Shown here piece by piece: positions 56,081-64,000 of a stretch of DNA of 64,000 nucleotides. Numbering within the stretch: position 1 is the first letter of the stretch; every line of letters starts with the position of its first letter. Both the position numbers and the translations under genes were made by a program. The notes below the pieces were generated by a model, which was not told the DNA's origin, did no database searches, and saw nothing but the letters and a program-made list of their open reading frames with translations. This stretch comes from Cellulosilyticum ruminicola JCM 14822 (GTDB lineage Bacteria > Bacillota > Clostridia > Lachnospirales > Cellulosilyticaceae), in NCBI RefSeq assembly GCF_001311925.1, contig NZ_BBCG01000008.1, positions 1 to 64,000 of the forward strand. Reading direction: 5' to 3'.

Positions 56081-56733
56081 TGTTTTGATTTTATAATACG
56101 TTTAATAATAAAGAGAATAATTATAAGAAGGATTAATATTGAGAATAAATGAGAGGGGTTATATGGTCTTATAAAAGGTGGAAAAGTTAGTAAAGCATTT
56201 GTACCATAATGCCTATTAAAAAGCAAGAAGTTTGAAGTAGAACTATAAGTTGAATGGTAGTAAGGTGACCAATGATCATAATTAGATATTTTATTTTTAT
56301 AGGATTTAAAAGGCATAGTGTTTGTGTGAGTAGAGGCAAAGATGCTATCAGAATAGGTATAATAAGAATCTGAAGAGTAATTGGTATCATAGTCTTCTTT
56401 AGAATAAGTATTTACAGAAGAAGCTGCTTTATTATTAGTAGTAGCATTTTTAGTAGAGTTAGCTTTATTTGCTGAAGTATTACTAGTAGAAGTTGGAGTA
56501 GTGTTAACTGTGCTATTCATAGAAGGAGAAGTATGGCTTGGTGCAGAGTTATTTGTAGAATGAGAAGAACTACTAGAAAAGGTATGAGTGTTAGAAGATT
56601 TATGGGAACTAGAAGATTTGTGTGTAGAACTGACATGACGACTGCTACTTCTAGAATGAGAACGTCCTTTTGCAAGGGTAGTAGTAGATAAAGATAAAAA
56701 AGTTAAACTAAATGTTGCCATTTGTTTTTTCAT
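56074..56733 (-). CDS. Ser/Thr-rich exported protein with C-terminal membrane anchor
   Basis: This 219-residue protein starts at MKKQMATFSL (56733) with a short signal-like segment. A long Ser/Thr/His/Asn-rich low-complexity part (about 22-150: SHSRSSSRH, SSSSHKSSNTH) and a Tyr-rich region follow. A single membrane helix near the end (LFSILILLIIILFIIK) is followed by a basic tail. It looks like a surface-exposed stalk, possibly glycosylated. No family is recognised. The long in-frame extension upstream to 56898 overlaps the divergent gene and is not likely translated. Confidence 0.6.
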   Translation of the reverse strand: MKKQMATFSLTFLSLSTTTLAKGRSHSRSSSRHVSSTHKSSSSHKSSNTHTFSSSSSHSTNNSAPSHTSPSMNSTVNTTPTSTSNTSANKANSTKNATTNNKAASSVNTYSKEDYDTNYSSDSYYTYSDSIFASTHTNTMPFKSYKNKISNYDHWSPYYHSTYSSTSNFLLFNRHYGTNALLTFPPFIRPYNPSHLFSILILLIIILFIIKRIIKSKHK

Positions 56734-56855
56734 AATTTTATAAAGCCTCTTTAGATATCTGTTAGAATAATAATAATGGGTATTATATAAGGATGTAGTA
56801 AAAAATCCATGACAAAAAATGGATTTTAAATATAGTGAATAATAAGGAGATAAGA

Positions 56856-57740
56856 ATGGAATTATTAAAACAAGGTGATAAAGTTGCATTAGTAGCATGC
56901 TCTAATGGATTGAGTAAGCAAAGTAAAGCGGTGATAGAAGAATTAATAAATGAGTTAAAAGCTATGGGACTTGAGGTTGTGTGTAGCCCCTATTTACATG
57001 CAGTAGAAGATGTATTTAGTGCTACAGCTCAAGAGAAGGCTAAAGTACTTATGGATTTCTATAAAGCTCAAAGTGTAAAGGCTATTTTTGATATTTCGGG
57101 TGGGGATTTAGCCAATGAAGTATTGGGGTATTTGGATTATGAAATTATTAAAGATACTCAAAAAATGTTTTTTGGTTATAGTGATTTAACGACTATTGTA
57201 AATGGTATCTATGCCAAGACAGGAAATAAGGCAGGGTTATATCAGATTCGAAATATAGTAAGGGAAGAAAGTGAACTTCAAAAGAAGTGGGTGAAACATA
57301 CTTTATTTGAAGGAAAGAAAGATTTAGTAGATTTTGGGTATGAATTTATTCAAGGTGATACTTTAGAAGGAGAGGTAATAGGTGGGAATATTCGATGCTT
57401 TTTAAAGTTAGCTGGAACGCCTTATGTGCCAAATTTTACAGATAAGATTCTTTTATTAGAAGCTATGGGTGGTGGCCCTGCTCAAATGAATACTTTCTTA
57501 AATCAATATGCACAGTTGGGCGTATTTGAAAAGATAAAAGGGATTATATTGGGTACCTTTTCAAGTATGGAAAAGGAAGAACGTACGCCAGATGTAGTAA
57601 CCTTATTAAAACGTATTTTAGAGTCATCAGACTTAGAAGGGGTACGAAATTTACCAATTGTTAAGACAAAAGAAGTAGGGCATGATGCAGATTCTAAAAT
57701 GATAATCATTGGAGGAAAAGTAAGTCTTAATAAAAACTAA
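56856..57740 (+). CDS. LD-carboxypeptidase family protein (S66)
   Basis: The 294-residue protein starts MELLKQGDKVALVACSNGLS, the usual beginning of LdcA/MccF proteins. The nucleophile Ser is in FFGYSDLTTI; the Glu and His of the Ser-Glu-His triad fall in LLLEAMGGGPAQM and KEVGHDADSK. S66 enzymes trim the terminal D-alanine from tetrapeptides during wall recycling; the MccF branch gives immunity to microcin C-type antibiotics. Start 56856 is preceded by AAGGAGATA. Confidence 0.88.
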   Translation: MELLKQGDKVALVACSNGLSKQSKAVIEELINELKAMGLEVVCSPYLHAVEDVFSATAQEKAKVLMDFYKAQSVKAIFDISGGDLANEVLGYLDYEIIKDTQKMFFGYSDLTTIVNGIYAKTGNKAGLYQIRNIVREESELQKKWVKHTLFEGKKDLVDFGYEFIQGDTLEGEVIGGNIRCFLKLAGTPYVPNFTDKILLLEAMGGGPAQMNTFLNQYAQLGVFEKIKGIILGTFSSMEKEERTPDVVTLLKRILESSDLEGVRNLPIVKTKEVGHDADSKMIIIGGKVSLNKN

Positions 57741-57845
57741 TGCTATCATCGGTAAATGCCCATGTAGCAGTTTAACAGTATAAATATGATTAATATATAC
57801 CATAAAAGACATAATAACCATATAACAATATAAGGAGAGAATAGT

Positions 57846-58250
57846 ATGAAAGTAAGAAATTTAGTAGTAGTATTAGCATGTTTTGGATTAACTGTGAGCA
57901 GCATTTTTGCAAAAGGAAAAGTAGTGGGAGCAACTATTGAGCAAGGCATCGCTATAAAAAAAGAATTACGTGATAAATTTGTAGGTGATATAAGCAATAG
58001 AGGCGTAAGTAATGTAATAAATAACGCAGTGAATAATGTATCTAATGCTGCAGGAAATAAAGTAGCTATCTCAATGGAACAAGCAAAACAAATTGCTTTA
58101 CAACAAGTAGAAGGAGCTGTAGTTACTGAAATTGAATTGGATAGATTCGGTACTGTTTATGAGATCGAACTTAGAAAAGGTGGCATAAAATATGAAGTAA
58201 AAATTTCAGCAATTACTGGTGCTGTAATCAAAGTTGAAATTGACGACTAA
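57846..58250 (+). CDS. Secreted PepSY domain protein
   Basis: The 134-residue protein has a signal peptide (VVVLACFGLTVSSIFA). A linker rich in Asn/Val precedes one PepSY domain (about 74-133: SMEQAKQIALQQVEGAVVTEIELD, in parts, and YEVKISAITGAVIKVEID). PepSY domains often inhibit or chaperone proteases at the cell surface. AAGGAGAG lies upstream of the ATG. It stands between ldcA-like and rsmA genes with its own spacing. Confidence 0.88.
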   Translation: MKVRNLVVVLACFGLTVSSIFAKGKVVGATIEQGIAIKKELRDKFVGDISNRGVSNVINNAVNNVSNAAGNKVAISMEQAKQIALQQVEGAVVTEIELDRFGTVYEIELRKGGIKYEVKISAITGAVIKVEIDD

Positions 58251-58373
58251 TTAAAAGTCCTTGATATAGCATAAATCTCATGTTTAATTATATAAATCCT
58301 GCCTAAATAATGTTAAATAAGGACAAAATATGATATAGTATTGAGATAAGAGTTAAAAACAAGGAGCGACAAT

Positions 58374-59249
58374 ATGCAAAGAGTAGCAACACCGGAAGGT
58401 ACTAAAGCATTACTTAATAAGTATGGCTTTTCGTTTCAAAAGAAATTTGGACAAAACTTCTTAATAGATCCTAGAGTACTTGATAAAATCATTGATGCAG
58501 CTAACATTACAAAAGAAGACTGCGTTATTGAAATCGGACCTGGAATCGGGAGTGTAACACAAGCTTTACTTGAAAATGCAGGTAAAGTTATTTCAATTGA
58601 GATTGATGATAAATTAATTCCAATTTTAACCCAGGAGTATGGACATAATGAGCATTTTAAACTTATTCATAAAGACGTTTTAAAAGTTGACCTTAAAAAG
58701 CTTATTGCTGAGGAATCACCAAATCGTCCAATTAAAGTTGTAGCTAACTTACCATACTACATTACAACACCAATTGTAATGACACTTTTAGAAAATGATT
58801 TACCAGTTGAAAGCATTACGGTTATGGTACAAAAAGAAGTAGCAGACCGCCTTGCTTCTAAACCAGGTAGCAAACAATATGGTGCAATTACTGTATCAGT
58901 TAACTACTTTGCAGAACCATATTTAGTAGCAAATGTACCAAGAAACTGTTTCATGCCTAGACCAAATGTAGATTCAGCAGTTATCAAATTAACTGTAAAT
59001 CAAAATCCAGTAGTTAAAGCAAATAATACAAAACAAATGTTTAATATTATTAAAGCTGCATTTTTACTTAGAAGAAAAACACTTTTAAATACACTTGCAG
59101 CACATGCTAACTTAGGATTAGACAAAGAAGAACTCAAAAGACTTCTTGATGAAAGTGGAATTGGTGCACAAACTCGTGGTGAAACTTTAAGTCTTGAAGA
59201 TTTTGCAAGACTTTCAGATTACATTGATGAGTATAGAAGTGATAAATAA
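58374..59249 (+). CDS. rsmA: 16S rRNA dimethyladenosine transferase
   Basis: The 291-residue KsgA/RsmA enzyme dimethylates two adjacent adenines in the 3' hairpin of 16S rRNA with S-adenosylmethionine. It shows QKKFGQNFLIDPRVL, the SAM motif VIEIGPGIGSVTQALL, VVANLPYYITTPIVMTLL (NLPY target-base motif) and VDSAVIKL. It is the last member of the scattered metG-tatD-yabE-rsmA group. AAGGAGCGAC lies upstream. Confidence 0.96.
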   Translation: MQRVATPEGTKALLNKYGFSFQKKFGQNFLIDPRVLDKIIDAANITKEDCVIEIGPGIGSVTQALLENAGKVISIEIDDKLIPILTQEYGHNEHFKLIHKDVLKVDLKKLIAEESPNRPIKVVANLPYYITTPIVMTLLENDLPVESITVMVQKEVADRLASKPGSKQYGAITVSVNYFAEPYLVANVPRNCFMPRPNVDSAVIKLTVNQNPVVKANNTKQMFNIIKAAFLLRRKTLLNTLAAHANLGLDKEELKRLLDESGIGAQTRGETLSLEDFARLSDYIDEYRSDK

Positions 59250-59307
59250 TAAAGTTTTTAAAACATCTTTTTTGTTGTATAGGGGAAAATACTCTTATTA
59301 AAGCGTA

Positions 59308-59336
59308 TTGACAAAAATTAAATTGAAAATTATAAT
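59308..59336 (+). promoter_or_regulatory. Consensus promoter of the pheA attenuator
   Basis: TTGACA (59308-59313), exactly 17 bases, then TATAAT (59331-59336) match the sigma-A consensus perfectly. The transcript should start near 59343 and read the leader peptide next. Confidence 0.88.
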
Positions 59337-59400
59337 AAATACAATTTAGAATAATTAATCAATAAATGTTCAAAAATATATTTAGAAAGGAGTATATGAG

Positions 59401-59544
59401 GTGGAACGTATAAATAACTTAATTAGTTTTGCAGCAAAATTTAATATTTTCTTTTTTAGCTTTAGCTGGGGCTTTTTCTTTTTTAGCGCTGGTTCTTTTT
59501 GCTGTAAACAAAATAAGTTAAAGCCAAGTGGCATATACGTCTAA
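59401..59544 (+). CDS. Phe-rich leader peptide of pheA
   Basis: The 47-codon frame starts at GTG 59401, eight bases after AAAGGAG, and ends at TAA 59542. It contains 11 Phe, among them runs of three (codons 17-19) and four (25-28). It is followed by a terminator and then by the prephenate dehydratase gene. This is the design of the E. coli pheA leader: a ribosome that lacks charged tRNA-Phe stalls in the Phe run. I infer attenuation by phenylalanine supply. An ATG at 59396 opens only a five-codon frame. Confidence 0.75.
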   Translation: MERINNLISFAAKFNIFFFSFSWGFFFFSAGSFCCKQNKLKPSGIYV

Positions 59545-59609
59545 ATCATATCTCTGCTCTAGTAAGATATAAGGCCTTATGCCTAACCGGCATAAGGCTT
59601 TTTATTTTT
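59530..59609 (+). promoter_or_regulatory. Attenuator of pheA
   Basis: The terminator is GCCTTATGCC (59574-59583) with GGCATAAGGC (59589-59598) and a T run. GGCATA at 59530-59535, inside the last codons of the leader peptide, can pair instead with TATGCC (59578-59583). A hairpin ATATCT (59548-59553) with AGATAT (59565-59570) would stack between them. A stalled ribosome leaves 59530 free (antitermination); one at the stop codon covers it (termination). Confidence 0.72.
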
Positions 59610-59680
59610 ACGAATTTAGTGGATGAAAAACTAATTAATAGTAAGTAAAAGTACAAATAAAATAAAGAGGTGAAGAAAAG

Positions 59681-60625
59681 ATGGAAGAAACACAATACTT
59701 AGGAGTTCAAAAACAAGTACAAATATCTATTGAGCATTTATACGCACATAATGAAGCCATGTTAGAAAAAATAGAGGAAGGGTTGAATACATATTTTAAG
59801 CCTCTTCCAGTAGTCGGATATCAAGGAGTTCCTGGAGCTTATGGGGAACAGGCAACTATCAATTATTTCCAGGGAAATTGGTCGAAATGTGTAGCGCATG
59901 AGGAATTTAGAGATGTTTTTGAGGCACTTGAATCAGGGGAAATAGATTATGGGGTAATTCCTATTGAAAACTCTAGTGCAGGTGAAGTGTTAGATACATA
60001 TGACCTTATTAACAAACACAATTTATATATTGTAGGAGAAGAGGTTGTAAAGATTCAACACAATCTTTTAGGCGTAAAAGGTGCAAAACTAGAGGATATT
60101 AAGGAGGTTTACTCTCATAAACAAGCTCTTTCACAATGTAAACCTTTCATAAGAGAATGTGGTCAGATAAAATCTGTGCCATATGTTAATACAGCAACCG
60201 CCTGTGAATATATTGCTAGTTTAAATGATGTAACTAAAGCAGCGATTGGAAGTAAGCGAGCAGGGGAAATCTATGGACTTGAGCCTGTCGCTACTAATAT
60301 TCAATTCAATAAATATAATAGTACAAGATTTATTATACTTGCTAGAAAGATGCATATCCAAGATAACTGTGATAAGATTAGTATCTGCTTTACAACAGCA
60401 CATAATAGTGGGGCACTCTATAATATTCTAGGGCACTTTGCTTATAATGGACTTAACCTACTAAAGATTCAATCACGCCCACTTTTAGAAAGACAATGGG
60501 AGTATTATTTCTTCGTAGATATTGAAGGAAACTTACAAGAGGCGAATGTACTTATTGCCTTAAGTCGTGTAGAAGAACAAACTAGATACTTTAAAATACT
60601 TGGAAACTATCAAAAATATAAATAG
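59681..60625 (+). CDS. pheA: Prephenate dehydratase
   Basis: The 314-residue enzyme converts prephenate to phenylpyruvate for phenylalanine synthesis. After about 45 residues come VGYQGVPGAYGEQATINYF, VIPIENSSAGEVLDTYD, the catalytic NTATACEYIA, the NSTRFIIL motif and a C-terminal ACT domain with KIQSRPLLERQWEYYFFVDIEG, the ESRP-like phenylalanine site. Clostridial relatives often carry a chorismate mutase domain of about 90 residues in front; here only a short helical stub remains. The ACT domain gives feedback control in addition to the leader attenuator. Confidence 0.94.
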   Translation: MEETQYLGVQKQVQISIEHLYAHNEAMLEKIEEGLNTYFKPLPVVGYQGVPGAYGEQATINYFQGNWSKCVAHEEFRDVFEALESGEIDYGVIPIENSSAGEVLDTYDLINKHNLYIVGEEVVKIQHNLLGVKGAKLEDIKEVYSHKQALSQCKPFIRECGQIKSVPYVNTATACEYIASLNDVTKAAIGSKRAGEIYGLEPVATNIQFNKYNSTRFIILARKMHIQDNCDKISICFTTAHNSGALYNILGHFAYNGLNLLKIQSRPLLERQWEYYFFVDIEGNLQEANVLIALSRVEEQTRYFKILGNYQKYK

Positions 60626-60934
60626 TATAAACTACAGGTTTAATGCCATATATTTCATACTAGACTATACTTAATTTATATATGGATTTGTAGATGTATT
60701 AGAAACAGAAAAGCTTATTAAGAAAATAACAGATGAGATGGAAGAATTTGAAAGTTAAGCAAATACTTTATCTTCAAATTTTAAGTAGTATTACAACGAT
60801 AGAAATTGATTAAAAAAGAATATATAATATATTTGTAGTTATGCGAAAATTTTAAATGAAGTTCCCTTCACCAAGGATTAGAGGTGAAAACATTTAGCCT
60901 TTGAGGCAATTTAACACATGACTGTATAACTGCA
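60626..60934. other. Intergenic remnant region
   Basis: About 300 bases hold no intact gene. A short frame near 60690-60757 (GFVDVLETEKLIKKITDEMEEF, in parts) looks like the tail of a lost gene. Just before the XRE-like frame lie two small hairpins, TTCACC/GGTGAA (about 60867-60890) and GCCT/AGGC (about 60898-60908). Confidence 0.4.
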
Positions 60935-61180
60935 AATATTGTTAAACTTAGAAAAGCTAGAGGATTATCAGTAAAGGACTTGCAAATATACTTTGGATTT
61001 GGACAACCACAGGCGATTTATAAATGGCAGTGGGGGGAAAGGTTGCCTTCAGTAGACAACTTATATGCGTTAAGTAAAATATTAAATACACCAATAGATG
61101 ATATCTTGGTCGGAAACGATCAAGATTTTTTATTTTACAAAGGTATGTGGAGTTTTTGTGGAAAATATGGCATCAAATAA
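60935..61180 (+). pseudogene. XRE family helix-turn-helix protein lacking a normal start
   Basis: The frame reads ITANIVKLRKARGLSVKDLQ, FGFGQPQAIYKWQWGERLPS and NLYALSKILNTPIDDILVG, a complete XRE helix-turn-helix. The codon where relatives would start is ATA, no ATG or GTG lies in front, and the frame meets a stop at about 60914. An internal TTG at 60980 would remove the first DNA-binding helices. Either ATA is used, which is rare, or the gene is dead by start-codon loss. Confidence 0.65.
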
Positions 61181-61321
61181 TAGATTGAGAATATAGAACA
61201 AATAATATAATTAATAAAATGTTTTGAAAAAATACAAATGTGGCATTGAATCGCTAAAGGAGAATGCATATAATAAAGATAGCAATTAAAAATAAGAGTT
61301 TTAAATCAGGAGGATTTATAA

Positions 61322-61693
61322 ATGAAACAAAGTGTACACACAGATAAAGCACCACAAGCAATTGGGCCATATTCACAAGCAATTGTAGCAAATGGCATGG
61401 TTTATACATCAGGTCAATTAGGGATGAATGCAGATGGTGTACTTAAAGAAACAGTAGTAGAACAAGCTGAACAATCTATTAAAAATCTTATGGCAGTACT
61501 TGAACAAGCTGGCTCAAGCATTGATAATGTTGTTAAAACAACAGTATTCTTAGCAGATATCAATGATTTTGCTGCAGTAAATGAAGTATATGGTAAATAC
61601 TTTACACAACCATACCCAGCTAGAAGTGCAGTTCAAGTAGCTAATCTTCCAAAAGCTGCAAAAGTTGAAATTGAAGTTATTGCAACTTTATAA
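61322..61693 (+). CDS. ridA: RidA family enamine/imine deaminase
   Basis: The 123-residue YjgF/RidA protein has the family blocks [25 protein letters not shown] (in parts), [21 protein letters not shown], the active-site Arg in [15 protein letters not shown], and ends VEIEVIATL. It hydrolyses reactive 2-aminoacrylate-type intermediates made by PLP enzymes. It forms a trimer. GGAGGATT lies upstream and a terminator follows. Confidence 0.96.
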   Translation: MKQSVHTDKAPQAIGPYSQAIVANGMVYTSGQLGMNADGVLKETVVEQAEQSIKNLMAVLEQAGSSIDNVVKTTVFLADINDFAAVNEVYGKYFTQPYPARSAVQVANLPKAAKVEIEVIATL

Positions 61694-61726
61694 AGTGCGA
61701 GCTTATAAATAATTAAATAGATAAAC

Positions 61727-61778
61727 AAAGGCTAAAGCATAGTAAGCAATGGAAAAGATTATGTTTTAGTCTTATTTT
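61727..61778 (+). terminator. Terminator of ridA
   Basis: AGGCTAAAGCATA and TATGTTTTAGTCT arms are followed by TATTTTT. Confidence 0.82.
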
Positions 61779-61924
61779 TATGTCTGAAATAAGATTTAAG
61801 GGTAGCAATTGTCAGTTTAAAAAGGAATAAGTTGTACATTATTTTTGCTGGTATACAGAGGTAAGAGGGGTCATATATATAGTGTAGAGTTTGAGTATGA
61901 CGGACAAACAAAGGAGTCGATGCT

Positions 61925-63651
61925 ATGTATGTAAATACGCTCATTAGTTTACAGGAGAACATCCCTACATATGGGGTAGAAGGTAAAACTGTAACTGGGC
62001 ATGTAACGATTTCTACACCGGGTATAATTAAGTGTTATGTACAAAATCTAAAAAAACAAAGAATAGAACATTTGAATTATATGTACTAAGTAGTAAGAAG
62101 AATACAGGTGTTAAAATAGGGAAATTAGGAGAAGAAAAAGAAACTAAGTGGCGTGTAGAAGAAAAGAATATCATGGGTGGAAGTCTTGAATTAAAAGATA
62201 TAGATGGCGTAGCAATTGTTGTGAAAGAAAATGATCATAGAAGTGTAGATGCCATCCTTGTTGGATTTAAGAATGAAAGATTTACTGTTTTGCCAATATT
62301 AGAATCTATTGTGCCAAGTCCAGAACAAGAGGCGAGACCATGGGGACCACATATGCCACCAGGACCAGGTCGATGCCGTCCTCCCCACCAAGGCCGGGAG
62401 GACAGGGGTCAATGCCGCCTCCCCCACCAAGGCCAGGAAATCCAGGAGGTTCCCCACCGTGGGCAGGAGGTCCAGGAGGTCCACCGGGACCATGGGGACC
62501 ACATATGCCACCAGGACCAGAAAAAGATGATAAACCGTCAAGACCTAGACCAAAACCTAGACCAAGGCCAAGATGGTTCAGAGGAATTTGAAGAAGTAGA
62601 CGAATTCTCGCCAGTAATTCAAAGTCCAGCTCCAGTGATAAATACAGGAACTAGTATGCCACAAGGTCCAGACCCAATTATTAATACTGAAGAAGGTGAA
62701 ACTGTACCACAGGAACAAGGACCAGAAACCTCTATCAAGCCGGGTAAAGTGAAGTGCAGTTGTTGGGGTAAAAGTGAAATGCCTACAGCTCAGGGGGGTG
62801 CTCCAGAGCCGGTAGTTAACAATGAAGATGACTTAGAAGGTGGAAGTGCACCTGTTATTATTCAAGAAGAAAATGTGGAGAGAAAAGATAGCTTGGATGC
62901 TAGAATAGCAAGTAAAAAGGCAATTAATCGTATTACAGAAAGACTAGAACAATTAGGTAGCCAAAACCATCTAATCAATGAGGCTGTAAATGTAGATAGG
63001 GATGAGCGATTGAAAGAAGAAAAGAACGAAAGTGTTTATTGGGATTTGGAAACAGATTCTAATGAAGTTGATGACAAAGAAAATCGAGTAGAAGAGTCAC
63101 CAGAGGAAATTGATTATCTAGAGGAGATTGAAAGAAAACTGCAAGATATACAGAGTAGACTAAAAAAAGAAGCTAATAAAGAGCGACAAATAGTTAGTGA
63201 AGAAGTTACAAAAACATTAGAAACTAAAGTATCACAAGCTGACAGTGAAAGAAATCAAAAACAAGAAGATAGTAGAACTAAAAGAAATATTAGTACCAGT
63301 ACTTTAGCAGAGATTTATGCAAAAGGTGAAGTAGTAGAATCATTTATCCAAGAAGAAGCAGATACGCAGTGGGTTAAGATCCCTTATAGGGAATTTCTAA
63401 AGATTCCAAATCTCAGTTATGAATGGTGTACACAACCTTTTATTACTTTTGCATATTATAAGTATAATGAGATTTTATTAGGGTATAATGGAGAAGGTAA
63501 ATACTATTTAGGTGTACCAGATATTTATAGTCCTAATCGACAATCTATATTATCTGATCCTATCAAAGTAACTGGATTCTTATGCAGACAAAACATGCAG
63601 CCAGCTAATGGCGAATATGGTTATTGGATTATTCCATTGTTAGATGAATAA
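61925..63651 (+). pseudogene. Pro/Gly-rich surface or spore protein, frameshifted
   Basis: From ATG 61925 (AAAGGAG upstream) the first frame reads YVNTLISLQENIPTYG, TGHVTIS and GIIKCYVQNLKK to a stop. The main frame takes over at the A run 62050-62056 with NRTFELYVLSS, KIGKLGEEKETKW and VAIVVKENDH. A Pro/Gly-rich middle (62335-62590) follows, then a long charged coiled region (about 62880-63290) and a folded C-terminal domain (VKIPYREFLKIPNLSYEW to YGYWIIPLLDE). The layout recalls surface proteins of Lachnospirales whose two end domains flank a low-complexity spacer. I cannot name the family. Two further compensating shifts lie in the Pro-rich part. Confidence 0.6.
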
Positions 63652-63734
63652 AAAATTAGATTTAGGTATTGCAAAAATTAGAAAATTGTAATATTATAAA
63701 TTAAATTAAATAATATTCAAATAAACCTTTGAGG

Positions 63735-64000
63735 GAGAAGTAAAACTAATTACGCAATTACAGAGAGCTGGTGATGGTGGGATACCAGTATTAAACGAAT
63801 TAGATAAATGGCCTCCTGAGGGCATAATCAAAGGAACGTAAGGTTCTGAGTATTTTGTGACGTAACATCTGCGTTATAGATGAAGAATGTGATGGCATTC
63901 TGCGTAGAGTGCGTATACTAATGTATACGAATCAAGGTGGTACCGTGGGCTAAATCTAATGTCTATTTTATGAGAAATCATATTGAGATTAGGCGCTCAT
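63735..64000 (+). promoter_or_regulatory. T-box riboswitch, cut by the window edge
   Basis: The leader shows AGTA near 63743, the stem I apex AGAGAGCTGGTGATGGTG and ATACCAG, and the T-box AAGGTGGTACCGTGGG near 63931-63946. The terminator/antiterminator arms AATCTAAT and ATTGAGATT follow. By alignment to the metG leader, where the specifier lies six bases before GAG, the specifier here would be TGG (Trp); ATG in the next register is the alternative. The controlled gene lies beyond the window. Confidence 0.85.

Noticed and set aside
56734-56898. An N-terminal extension of the Ser/Thr-rich protein
   Set aside because: It overlaps the divergent carboxypeptidase gene and lacks a ribosome-binding site; the start at 56733 begins a normal signal-like sequence.

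Overview
The window is low-GC, clostridial-type DNA. Strong ribosome-binding sites, T-box and TPP leaders, iron-containing alcohol dehydrogenase, ATP-type PEP carboxykinase, reverse rubrerythrin, DUF1540 and DUF1836 proteins, SpoVB and a coat-type ferritin-like protein together point to an anaerobic, endospore-forming Clostridia of the Lachnospirales type. A Cellulosilyticum-like genus is my guess from memory; no search was run.

Layout. 1-3.3 kb: transglutaminase-like protein, chloramphenicol acetyltransferase, a truncated kinase-like fragment and an AraC regulator. 3.5-8.7 kb: an iron-siderophore uptake locus (binding lipoprotein, two permeases, frameshifted ATPase, MFS transporter) behind a promoter with a Fur-like box. 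8.7-10.3 kb: an inserted-looking block holding a type III toxin-antitoxin system (tandem-repeat antitoxin RNA, terminator, ToxN RNase), flanked by a second decayed copy of the MFS gene tail. 10.3-20.2 kb: accessory and decaying genes (traX, aminoglycoside adenylyltransferase, metallophosphoesterase, orphan sensor and binding protein, deformylase remnant, two broken chemoreceptors) plus a GntR-transaldolase pair with a clear palindromic operator. 20.3-33.9 kb: metabolic core (thiC under a TPP riboswitch, deaD, M20 peptidase, thyA-folA, cold-shock gene with a structured leader, hemolysin III, alcohol dehydrogenase, pckA, cysteine-desulfurase-like enzyme). 34-49 kb: spoVB, cfa, rubrerythrin, T-box/metG, MATE pump, a broken LytTR two-component pair, cyclase, mannosyltransferase-like protein and nucleotidase. 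49-64 kb: stalk-domain secreted protein, tatD, yabE-like, ABC exporter with an attenuator-like leader, LD-carboxypeptidase, PepSY protein, rsmA, pheA behind a Phe-rich leader peptide, ridA, a Pro/Gly-rich surface protein and a T-box running off the end.

Two systems stand out. One is the ToxIN-type abortive-infection module at 9.17-9.99 kb. The other is a classical translation-coupled attenuator for pheA at 59.3-59.6 kb (consensus promoter, 47-codon leader peptide with 11 Phe, terminator, competing arm), which is unusual for this group, where T-boxes normally do this work. The leader of the ABC exporter at 54.0-54.18 kb may be an undescribed regulatory RNA.

About ten genes carry single-base frameshifts, several in A or T runs and one in the core gene pckA. 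This may be real decay, but sequencing or assembly indels are an equally good explanation and should be excluded before these genes are called dead.
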